From: Fragilaria crotonensis
Taxonomy: Eukaryota; Bacillariophyta; Fragilariophyceae; Fragilariales; Fragilariaceae
Assembly (NCBI GenBank): GCA_022925895.1
Contig: JAKSYS010000788.1
Location: forward strand, 1 to 25,621
Direction: 5' to 3'
DNA length: 25,621 nucleotides
Part shown: positions 1 through 8,819 of the stretch, in pieces
How the letters are laid out: the number at the start of each line of letters is the position of its first letter
How positions within the stretch are numbered: position 1 is the first letter of the stretch
Made by a program: the position numbers and the translations under genes
Notes under the pieces: model-generated
The model's database searches: none
Seen by the model: only the letters and a program-made list of their open reading frames with translations
Told to the model about the DNA's origin: nothing

Positions 1-480
1 CCAGGTACAATACCAGGTACCGGTACTGCACACTGCATGACTGCATGCTCCTGCACCGAATTTGGACCAAAGCCTGGTAAAAGACGGTTAAAACTGGATC
101 GACACAGCTGCATTCTGCATTCTCCTTTCTCCGAGTAGACTATCATACGCCAGTTTCTTTAATTAGTGCCCAGAGCCGTTTCGACCGCTGGAGCCGACGA
201 ACGGGTTTTTTCGCTTCCTCCTACGAAGAAGCCACTCAATTTCAAGAAATCGATAGCACTTGCTACGGCCCCGAGATGATCTCTGATATGCAATACACCA
301 ATGTCTCCTGGAGCTGTGAACTAACCAATTAGTAAACTGGGATCATGAAGGTTGTCAATTTTTTGGCCCTCTGAATTTTCACCCCATTGAGCTGGGCCTC
401 GATTTTATGTAGAAATAGCTAAATGTCAATTTTAAGCCAAGTGATGTTTGAGATATATACTAGTCACTTATAAACTGCTG
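1..480. other. Non-coding stretch with GTAC-rich start
   Basis: I find no convincing coding region here. The first 25 bases are built from overlapping GGTACC/GGTAC palindromic pieces of the kind that recur at about 5690-5800, 6130-6300 and 10040-10150. The rest is unremarkable AT-rich sequence. Confidence 0.5.
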
Positions 481-489
481 GTTTAACAC

Positions 490-1600
490 TGTGCCTTGAG
501 ACTCTCCTCCATCTCCTTTTGCTCTTTCTTGTATTCATTTCCTTTCTGCTTCCAGTTGCTTTTCCATTTCAGTCAACTCAATAAATTCTAGTTCCTTGAT
601 TCAGCCTTGTAAATTTTCAAATTCGAGATCAGACCTCAACTGCTCATTCTCCAGCAGCTGCTTCAAGTGATCCTTTTCCTCCTCCTTCTGCTCCTCTATG
701 CCCTGCTGATTCTGAGCTGTTAGACTGGACTTGATGTGCTGGATAGTCTCAGATAGCAACCCCTGACAACAGCAAAACTTCTCAAACTGCTGTGTCTCCG
801 CCAACATCGCAGCAGTTGCCTCCTGCATCTCTGCTAGCCGACAACGCCTCATTTCAGGTAGTCACTTTCATGCTTGGAAACCTGAGCAAGCGGCTCTGAT
901 AGCTGTTGGTGCAAGTGCAAGTTTAATTCTTCCTGCATCTTGCTGATTTGGTTATTGTTCTTGGTCTTCATTTCTTCAGTTTCTTTTTTCATCAATACAG
1001 CATCTGCTAATAGTATTTTGTCTGACAGCGAGATGATTTGAGCTGAGTGCGCAGCTGAATTTTCATGAGCACGTCTTTCTTGCCTTCTTCAGCTGTTCTC
1101 AGAGCAGTTGGGGTTCTTGTCGTATATAATCTCTGTGAGAAGCAACAGCAGAGTTAAAGTCTCGAGTTTGAAGTTGAAGATTCTTGACGGTACTAGTACA
1201 AGCAATCCGCCATAGCGTTTTGCATAACATTGCAATAGCGCATTTCTCGCTCTATTGAAATTCTTATGTACAACAAATCCTCTTCAATATTGCTGCACGG
1301 CCTTCCCATCCTTGTTGAAACCGCTGCACCCATTTCACGACAGAGTCGAGTCGCGACATCTTTGCTCACCCCTCTTCGCCAAATGCTCTGAATCTGTGTT
1401 GAGCAATGGTGACCAAAGCAATACTGATAGGGTCCTCTTGATGCTTCTGACTGAATTGGATGATGTGACTGTAAGCATGATTGCAACACCTCCTTTGCAA
1501 AATAACGGTGCTTAATTTTCTCCTACCAAAATCAGTCACCATATACCTTGTACCACCAATATGGAACAACTCTTTAGTGTTAGAAAACAATACAGGGAAA
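490..1600 (-). pseudogene. Decayed coiled-coil protein gene (relic)
   Basis: The minus strand carries a run of protein-like sequence broken by stops and frame changes. The clearest block, 601-852, encodes about 83 residues rich in Glu, Gln, Lys and Leu (for example QQGIEEQKEEEKDHLKQLLE), typical of a coiled coil. The same character continues on both sides in other frames. At about 860-1080 there is KKETEEMKTKNNNQISKMQEEL. At about 495-595 there is EMEKQLEAERK, then after a shift EYKKEQKEMEESLKAQ. A less repetitive block at 1193-1590 may be the N-terminal side of the same protein (for example SNIEEDLLYIRISIEREMRY). No family is recognised. The pattern of good amino-acid texture with broken frames suggests a pseudogene, though a multi-exon gene is possible. 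Confidence 0.5.
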
Positions 1601-2099
1601 TCAATGTTTCAAATGGGGTGTAAAATCTCAATTGCCACCTAAATTGTCTCTTCAAGAAGTACCAATACATTTAAATGAAGTGCCTGGAGCAGATAGATGC
1701 AGAAATGTGCTTCACAAATTCAGCAACAATGCATGCTCCTGAACAAGATTGATTAATGTTCCGGATAGCCAAGAGCATTTCACAGCATTTGTAAGTGAAC
1801 AGCGATGAAATCAAAGCATTATTGAGGAAGATATCTTGAGTCTACAACAGGGTTATGTGGTACACTATGTCACACATGTCACTTTGTTGCTTGCTTGCTA
1901 CAGTATACTATGTCATATGCATGTCATACAAATTCATAGCTTTGTATGCATAGTTTGATAGCAGATGACAGGATGACAGATGGCTTTACTGGTACTGTAC
2001 TGTATAGAACATGATACGAAAGTTGACTATGTACAAATACTACAGAATTTCATGTACTAAATAATGTGATAATGATTGGTACCGGTACCCCCATTCCAA
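1601..2099. other. No gene seen
   Basis: AT-rich sequence with frequent stops in all frames. It holds short repeated words such as cttgcttgct and tgtcatatgcatgtcata, and a GGTACCGGTACC-type palindromic piece near 2079-2089. Nothing else can be supported. Confidence 0.4.
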
Positions 2100-2560
2100 C
2101 CATCAAAGATTAGAACAAATTCGTCTGACAGGCAAAGCCTGAGCTCTTCTCAAGTCATCACAACAAGGGAAAGGATGTGCTTTCAAACTGTCTTGGAGGA
2201 TGCTGCTTCCTTCAACATCAAAATCTGTCAAGTAAGTGGACAAAGCAATCAATGAGGGAAAGGCATAGATGTAGCATTCTTCATGAAAAGGTAGTTGATC
2301 CATTCTGTGTCTCCCTCTCAGCATTGCTGACACAAAGTACAAAGTTGTCCAAAACTGGTGTTACTCCCCTTGTTGTTGGAGGAATTGTCTTCTTTGCAGG
2401 CACAACAGCCTCACATTGTTGACAATCCTTTTCAATGCATGAGCAAGCTCAGATGCAAGAGGACCAACTAACTTATGCTCCCCTTTCTAACTCTGCCGTG
2501 AACACTTATGACACTCCCATGAATTAGCTTCATTGCCCAGCTTGGAAACATTAAAGCAGG
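2100..2560 (-). pseudogene. Short minus-strand coding relics, family unknown
   Basis: Between about 2560 and 2290 the minus strand reads as protein-like text in two frames (LVGPLASELAHALKRIVNNV, then after a shift AKKTIPPTTRGVTPVLDNF), ending in a stop near 2290. A further open piece at about 2105-2230 reads DFDVEGSSILQDSLKAHPFP. The order is consistent with an upstream part of the decayed gene at 490-1600, but nothing ties them firmly. No conserved motif was recognised. The call rests on amino-acid texture only. Confidence 0.25.
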
Positions 2561-2996
2561 ATACTGCACTTGATTGATGCAAGGTTGCCTGCACTGTGCG
2601 ATCTCAAAGGAGAGTGCAGAGTGCAGTTGCTTGGTGACATTTCGCAATAATTGCAACTTGCAACAACATATCATACAGTATACGGTACATGTACTCGGTA
2701 CCGTGTGCTTGCAAGACGTCAAAGCCGGATTTCTGGATTGGTGTGAGGAGCCTGTGTGAATTGTGAATCACGTCCTCTTCTCGAAGTACTAGTACTCGGG
2801 AGTAGTCTACTCGACATCTCAAATGTCAACTACTTGTACTTTGTACTCTTAAGAAGCACTGTAACATCAGACAGCCGTCATCCTCTCGCATCCCATTGCA
2901 GCACTCCAACCTTGAATTGGACTGCGCTACCAATCTCAATCGCAAGCGCTTGTAGTTGTTCTTGCATCGTATTTGAGTCTGTCGTTTCATAAAAAA
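2561..2996. other. Upstream region of the gene starting at 2997
   Basis: No conserved coding sequence was found. The region includes tactagtactcggga and GTAC-containing words at about 2680-2700 and 2785-2800. The last 7 bases before the ATG are A-rich, a usual context for a eukaryotic start codon. Any promoter for the 2997 gene should lie here, but I see no definite TATA box. Confidence 0.3.
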
Positions 2997-3939
2997 ATGG
3001 CAACAGCTACGGTAGCTCCGAGACCTGTTCCAAGCACGAGCGCTCGGGCTCCTGTCCCCATTTATGCGGAGAAACCCATCTGGGAGAGCGAAAGCTTTCA
3101 GGTGGAGGCTTGGATTCGCACTACGTACACTCTCTTCCCAAAAGGTGAGTACTATGGTGCGTCTCAACGAACTCTCTCACTCGCACAACAACAGGAGAGT
3201 GTCATGGAATTTCACTTACCTCCATGACTCGCTCCTCCCCCACATTCCCTCTCCCACCATAGCCAACGCCCCTAGCGACGAACGTGCTGCAAAGACTGCG
3301 ATCGGAACAAAATTACTTCAGAATCTCATGATGACATTGAAATCTTTGCTGACGCCGCAGCCACCGTCGCAGGAGGTGTCATCGCCACCGGCGAAACGGA
3401 TCAAAACTGAGTATTCTGACGAGGCTCCGCTGGTTCACGATCCTTACAACATTTGGGTTGGTCAGAATGAAGAGCCTCCCAAAAAGGAGGGAGCCATTTT
3501 AGTTCAACTCACCTCTGCTGGCTTGGTCAACGCCCTCGCTGGACACCCAGGAGGAATTGTCGATGCCAAGGTAATGTTCGTTGACCCTGCTAACAAATTG
3601 GACTCACTCATTCCGTCAGCTGGTAACATTCCATTCAAAGAGCTTCGTGCCAATGCCATCGCCTTGCACCGCGTCGTCCAGACACGCTTGGAAGCTGACT
3701 TTTTGTTGACGACGCCGTCGCGCATTATCGACATGTTGGCCGCGGACCTAGCGCCGCACGAGTTCAGTGCTGTACGCCGACGAGTTCATGAAACTGTCAT
3801 TGAGGGACGAGGAGAAATCAAGGAGGTCACGATGAAGCGGACGATCTTCCCAGGGTCTCGAATTGCGGAGCATGATATTGAAAGGGTAGTGGTGAAATTG
3901 ATCTTCGCTACATTGGTCGCATCCTTGATTCGTTGCTAA
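2997..3939 (+). CDS. Spliced gene of unknown family, possibly the N-terminal part of the TFIIB-like gene
   Basis: Exons are 2997-3144 and 3263-3939, separated by a 118-nt intron (GTGAGT donor at 3145, CCATAG acceptor at 3262). The ATG at 2997 lies in an A-rich context and opens MATATVAPRPVPSTSARAPV. The spliced product is about 274 residues. It has a Pro/Ala/Ser-rich start and a basic, nuclear-localisation-like stretch (PPAKRIKTE). A hydrophobic middle (AILVQLTSAGLVNALAGHPG) and a mixed helical region rich in Arg, Glu and Leu follow. I do not recognise the family. The last 17 residues before the TAA look less natural than the +1 reading from about 3885, which gives GSGEIDLRYIGRILDSLL and runs into the TFIIB zinc ribbon. 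The stop at 3937 may therefore be the product of a one-base loss in the G run at 3884-3886. The exon structure is well supported. The 3' end is doubtful. Confidence 0.7.
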
Positions 3940-5274
3940 TCAAGACGGCATACAGGATAAGAAATGCAAAACATGTGGCAACCAAGATCAAGCGGAATTC
4001 ACTTTGGATCGAAGAATGGGGACATCATCTGCACAGTGTGTGGAACCGTGGCCATGGAATCTTTGATGCATGAGGGGTCTCAGTTTAGAAAGTTCGAGGG
4101 CGAAGTCGATCGTAACCACCACGGTGATGCACCGAATCTCTTTTCGAACGCGGCATATGGCAACGACATTGGGTGGTGTACAAATGACTTCTTCTGCCGG
4201 CGGTCCAGGGTTTGGTTCTCAAAAGGCGGGAAACGAACAAGTCTTGAGAAACGCACATGCCTACATAGAGCTCAACATTTCACAGTTCGGCAAAGGCGAG
4301 CGCCAGACGAGAGTTGGCTACAAAGATAGACACAGAAAAGGATGCCTTTGTACAGATGACTCATATTGAGACGCTCTTCACCTCCACGAGGCCGTCGTAC
4401 AGCGAGCCAAAGAAATATTTGCTGGCTTTCGTGATGATCGCGAATTAGTTCAGTCGTTCAAGGCTGTGATTTGCGCATGTCTTGTCATTGCCTTTGAAGA
4501 AATGTCGAGAAATGGGATGCAAATCATGAAACAGCGACAACAGCAGGATGCGGAAGCTGCATTGAGCAATCGAGCCAACAAACGCAACGAACTTCACAAC
4601 GCCAGTATGGCTGGTAAAGGGGGATTGTTGCTGGACTTTAGCAAAGTTAAGGCAGAAAAGGAAGAGGAAATTGAGGTCTCTGCGATGGAAAAGAAACAAG
4701 CATCCACCTGGGATTTAGATGATTGTCGTTCATGGCTGTTAGAGGCATCGAGGAGCATTGCCCAGCAGTGGATGGAAGATCGCAAGGCTGGCAAACTCAT
4801 GATCTCGGGTCCCAGTCGGAGTTGGAGGGCAAGCTCGTAGAGCATACACTCAGTCTTTGTGACCAATTGGAAGCCGAACTCAGACAGAAGCTGAACGCCA
4901 ACAACGGCCGACGCGCCATCACTCCACGAGTCAAGGATATGGCTAACCTGGGCATTCGATGGCAACATGGTCATGAACGAGGCTCCGGGGGTAAAGGCGG
5001 AGTTGGGAACTCAGGTCGAGCAGTTAACGGAGTCAAACCAGGTGAGCATGCTGGTCGGACTGCGGGACAAGTTCTTATACTCAAACGGCCAAGAAACTGG
5101 GCTCCATGTTACAGGATGCCGTTGCTGGAGAAGGTTCCACAGGAGCTCAGGTCATTGCTAGGTCGCCAGGAAACCAGGAAGCTCAAAGATCGACGGGAAG
5201 AAGGTGCTCGTCAGCGAGTCAATCAAATGCAGCGCAAGCCATATCTGCAAGCGAAAACCGAAGTACCAACATAG
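3885..5274 (+). pseudogene. TFIIB-like transcription initiation factor, frame broken about ten times
   Basis: Reading across frames gives a TFIIB-type protein. A zinc ribbon comes first (CKTCGNQDQAEF at 3965, then GDIICTVCGTV from 4018, followed by GSQFRKF). A linker follows, then a cyclin-like repeat (NAHAYIELNISQFGKG; TRVGYKDRHR; after shifts DAFVQMTHI and HLHEAVVQRAKEIFAGFRDD; AVICACLVIAFEEM). An acidic/basic C-terminal region follows, ending RREEGARQRVNQMQRKP and a TAG at 5272. TFIIB bridges promoter-bound TBP and RNA polymerase II; BRF1 is the Pol III relative and cannot be excluded. Apparent one-base losses lie near 3885, 3936, 3994, 4369 and 4807. Apparent one-base gains lie near 4172, 4338, 4970, 5080 and 5145. 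No nonsense substitutions are needed to explain the breaks. The zinc-ribbon frame has no ATG after a stop at 3926, so the protein probably continues from the gene at 2997. It is either a recent pseudogene or a locally error-rich assembly. Confidence 0.8.
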
Positions 5275-5824
5275 AGTGTTATGTAAAGGTACCTTGCAGG
5301 CAGGATAGTCCTCAAGTTTGTAGAAGGGGTAAGTCTTCCAAGTATGGAGTACTGAGTACCAGCCAGGGGTCGTTGAATTCTTACTTCGTGTGGACGTCAT
5401 ATGCAGAAGCATATTCAATGTTGTGAAAACCCAAGGAGTAAACTGACGAAGATACTACCAGCTTCTGTAGTATTACCCAAATACTAAAACACTGGCTTCC
5501 AAAACGCTTGTTTGCACAGCTAAGGAAAGTAGCTCCACAAGCAAGGAACATTCACCCCATGTATATCAATGAGTAATGGAGCAGCTTCTTGGTCTATGTA
5601 GAGTTTTATTGTAATGGGGAAAAAACCCATCAAGCTCTTCTACACAAGTACTACAACGTACCAGAAAGAAGCCACGTTTAGGTGGTACTTGTACCGGTAC
5701 TGTACCTGGTAGTACGACGAGTACTGCATCATCCATTCTACCTGGTACAACGTAGAGTGTAGGAGTATGCATTATGCATACCGGGTACTGGTACCGCCAG
5801 CCACCAGTAGCTCCGGGTTCCATT

Positions 5825-5976
5825 AGAATGCAAGGAAATGACGAAATGACGTCAAGCATGACGTCACAGTACTGACCTTTTCACGTGCTACAAACGGTCA
5901 TACAGTACTCCAGTAAGACAGTAACATATGGAGAGCATGCTGATTGGTACGGCTTGACGTCATTTCCTTGCATTCT
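5825..5976. repeat. Inverted repeat, 25-bp arm, about 94-nt spacer
   Basis: The right arm at 5952-5976 (gcttgacgtcatttcc followed by ttgcattct) is the reverse complement of the left arm at 5825-5857, apart from an 8-base duplication (gaaatgac, 5843-5850) inside the left arm. The match is otherwise exact over 25 bases. Each arm contains a TGACGTCA palindrome. It could form a long stem, be the ends of a small decayed element, or be a paired binding-site arrangement. Confidence 0.8.
5847..5866. promoter_or_regulatory. Two CRE-like TGACGTCA palindromes, third at 5955
   Basis: Exact TGACGTCA octamers lie at 5847-5854, 5859-5866 and 5955-5962. A tandem TGACGTC TGACGTC lies at 6030-6043. This octamer is the classic bZIP/CRE site. 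In the diatom Phaeodactylum, CRE-type sites of this kind are known to mediate CO2/cAMP control of a carbonic anhydrase gene. Function here is inferred from sequence only. They lie about 0.75-0.95 kb upstream of the HMG-CoA reductase start. Confidence 0.45.
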
Positions 5977-6785
5977 ACCGGTAATCGGATCCCAATCTGA
6001 GTTTTGCTTTTCAACGCCAAATCGTGGTCTGACGTCTGACGTCTGATACTAGCTGGTAGTTGTACCTGACACGTTATGTGTGTGAAATCCGTACATACGT
6101 GTGTATATGTGTATATAAGTACTAGTACAATACTGTGCCAGGTACCAGGTGCGACGGTGCTACATATGCATACAGTACACTTTTTATTGGAGAAGACTTG
6201 GCTCGAGAACACTCTCCACGACTATCATACGGTAGTATGTATGCCACTAGGTACCCCAGGCATGGTACGATATGTACCAGGTACCAGGTACAGTACAAGT
6301 TCTCCAGAATTGTTTAATATTTTTACGGTTGATGAGGCTCGATGTAGAATGCAAATGCAGCATACAGCTATTAATAAGTATATGAATTTACGTACCAGTA
6401 ACGTCTTCTGTAGAACAATAGTACCATGCTTCATAAAGAACCAAACGAGAAGCCTGCTGGCTGGCGTCATGTTGGACGTTGGGAGTTGGGAGTGCGACCA
6501 CGTCGATGAGACTCTCTACGTGTTAGGCACTGCGGAGTACAAGTATTCCTAACAGGCATGACTCGTCATATTTGCTTGGAACGCACGTCCCGCTCTTTCC
6601 GGCCTGGTACGACGAGTACGGGGGTGACTTCGCGATACATGCGTTCCGCACTCGAATCAATTTCGAACAACACTTCAAGACCGAGGCTCTAATCCACCGC
6701 CATCTTGTCTCCCTTGCCACAGTAACGGGCTTCTAACAGAATATCTGTGGAGATTCTCCCCAAGAGCATCAATTCAAGAACAGAA

Positions 6786-8683
6786 ATGTCAACCGAAACT
6801 GTTGGAATGAAATTGGATGCGTTCCTGTCGAACTTAGATTCTATGCCGTCCACGCAACTTTATGGGATCATTGTCGCAGTGACGGTGGTTATCTCGTTCT
6901 CTCTGTTGGGATCTGGCGGCGTTCAAGAAGACGTTCCTGCCCCCACCGAATCATTTCCAAAGAAGAAGGTTCCGCTCTCTGGCCCTCAGCCCAAGTGGTT
7001 CGTTCTAAAGTGGCTCAACTATTTTGCTGTGGGAGCATTTTTGCTGTCGGTGGCTCACTTCTTGTGGAATGCTCAGATCTATCTGCATGATTCGAGCTGT
7101 CTTCTGCGTTTTCTCGTGGGATGGTCGCTATTCTTGTGTTATTTCTTCGGCTTCTTTGGCATTTCCTTCGTTGATACGGACGAACTCGCCATGGCCCGAT
7201 ACAGGTAAGGATGGATGACTTTTTACGTCCTCAAAATTTTAACTTTCTGCGCTTACACATGATTCATGGTTTATTCGCAATTTTTTATTTTCGAAGTGGG
7301 GATGCCTCCAATACATCTACAATCGCTGCAACCAATAAGTCCAAGGTCGTGCATCCAGCTGCTTCAGCTGCACCAGTCTGCTCGGATCCAAAATCGCGGA
7401 ACGTCGTCAGCAAGACTCCTGATAATATCAAAGACCTATCTGATGGCGAGGTAGCGCAGCTGGTGTTGCAAAACAAAATGAAGGACCACGAACTCGAAAA
7501 GAAGCTAGACCCCTTCAGAGCGGTAGATGTTCGAAGGATGGTCATCGAACAACGATTGTCTTCGCTTGGATTGGAGAAAGTATTCGACTCTTTACCGTCG
7601 GGACCATCACTTGATTATGGTCGCGTTTACGGTGCCAACTGTGAAATTGTTGTTGGCTACGTTCCTCTTCCAGTTGGTGTGGTTGGTCCCATGACTTTGA
7701 ACGGTGAATCCGTCTACGTACCAATGGCTACTACCGAAGGGTGCCTAGTTGCATCCACACAGCGTGGTGCCAAAGCCATTTCCGAGGGGTCAGGTGCATC
7801 TGCGGTCGTCCTACGCGACGGCATCACCCGTGCCCCCTGCTTTCGCATGGGCAGCGCAACTGAAGCGGCTGCTCTCAAGTTGTGGTGCGAAGTCCCTGAG
7901 AACTTCGCACTGCTCAAGTCTGCCTTTGAATCTACCACTGGCTTTGGGAAGCTGACTGGTTGCCACCCCACTGTTGCTGGCCGCAACATCTACTTGAGGT
8001 TGGTTTGCTTCTCTGGTGATGCCATGGGTATGAACATGGTGTCGAAGGGATCACTTGCTGTGGTAGACTTTTTGCGCGACAGGTTCCCATCGCTTCAGTT
8101 GGTCGCGTTGAGTGGTAATATGTGCACAGACAAGAAGGCAGCAGCAACCAACTGGCTCGAAGGACGGGGAAAGAGTGTTGTTGTTGAGGCAACCATACCT
8201 GCGAAAGTAGTCCAAAACACTCTTAAGACAACTGTGAAGGCGATGGTCAGCACCAATCTTCACAAGAATCTTATCGGTTCCGCCATGGCTGGTACGATTG
8301 GAGGCTTCAATGCCCATGCCAGCAACATTGTCACAGCTGTCTTTTTGGCAACTGGTCAAGACCCGGCTCAGAATGTGGAGTCGAGCAATTGCATTACTTT
8401 GCTCGAAGAAACTGACGAAGGTGACTTGTGGATATCGTGTACTATGCCGTCAATCGAAGTGGGAACTGTGGGTGGTGGAACGTCGCTACCTGCGCAAGCA
8501 GCGTGCTTGAAGGCAATTGGCGTTCAAGGCGGTGCAAACATTCCCGGTGAAAATGCGCGCAAATTGGCCACTGTCGTTGCGGCTGCTACCATGGCTGGAG
8601 AGCTCAGTCTGCTTGCCGCTCTTGCGGCAAACACCCTGGTACAGGCACATATGAAGCACAACAGAAAGCCTGCTACCAAGTAA
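6786..8683 (+). CDS. HMGR: 3-hydroxy-3-methylglutaryl-CoA reductase (class I)
   Basis: HMG-CoA reductase makes mevalonate from HMG-CoA with 2 NADPH, the committed step of the mevalonate route to sterols and isoprenoids; the enzyme sits in the ER membrane. Exons are 6786-7204 and 7297-8683, joined across a 92-nt GT-AG intron, giving 601 residues. Hydrophobic segments at about residues 24-42, 77-96 and 105-129 form the anchor. The catalytic domain shows GYVPLPVGVVGPM, TTEGCLVASTQRG (Glu287), DAMGMNM (Asp381), CTDKKAA (Asp418, Lys419/420), GQDPAQN (Asp495), VGTVGGGTSLPAQ and the C-terminal HMKHN (His591). All catalytic positions of the class are present. The ATG at 6786 has A at -3; an upstream GTG in frame at 6747 is not a likely eukaryotic start. 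No frame damage is seen. An AATAAA lies 130 bases after the TAA. The anchor is much shorter than the sterol-sensing anchor of animal enzymes, as in plants and algae. Confidence 0.98.
7205..7296 (+). other. Intron of HMG-CoA reductase
   Basis: The donor is GTAAGG at 7205 and the acceptor is TTTTCGAAG ending at 7296, after a T-rich tract. The intron is phase 2: AG from exon 1 plus T from exon 2 forms a Ser codon. Splicing joins the membrane anchor frame to the catalytic frame exactly. Confidence 0.9.
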
Positions 8684-8812
8684 ACGGAGGAACGAATCAT
8701 CAACGAACTCGTCGTGAGATTGTATTTCCGACACTTATCTGTTATTTATATTTATCGTTCCCGTGGCCATTCTTTTTGTAACCTTTTAATCGTGTGTCGC
8801 CTGAACTGCAGT

Positions 8813-8818
8813 AATAAA
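8813..8818 (+). terminator. AATAAA polyadenylation signal of HMG-CoA reductase
   Basis: A canonical AATAAA lies 130 bases downstream of the reductase stop codon, at a typical 3' UTR distance. Diatoms do not always use this hexamer, so its use here is inferred. Confidence 0.5.
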
Positions 8819-8819
8819 G

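Larger units (their letters stand above)
5275..6785. promoter_or_regulatory. Intergenic region upstream of HMG-CoA reductase, palindrome-rich
   Basis: No gene is seen. The region holds dense GTAC palindromic pieces (about 5690-5800 and 6130-6300), an alternating TG/TA run near 6070-6125, the inverted repeat 5825-5976 and several TGACGT motifs. The open frame at 6076-6552 is made largely of these repeats and shows no protein family. The promoter of HMG-CoA reductase must lie towards the right end, but I cannot place a core promoter. Confidence 0.45.

Noticed and set aside
6076-6552. 158-residue plus-strand open frame
   Set aside because: It is composed mainly of GTAC and TG/TA repeats, overlaps opposing frames of similar length and shows no family motif.
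6747-6785. Upstream GTG as start of HMG-CoA reductase
   Set aside because: GTG is not a usual eukaryotic start. The ATG at 6786 has a good context and gives the expected short cytosolic N-terminus.
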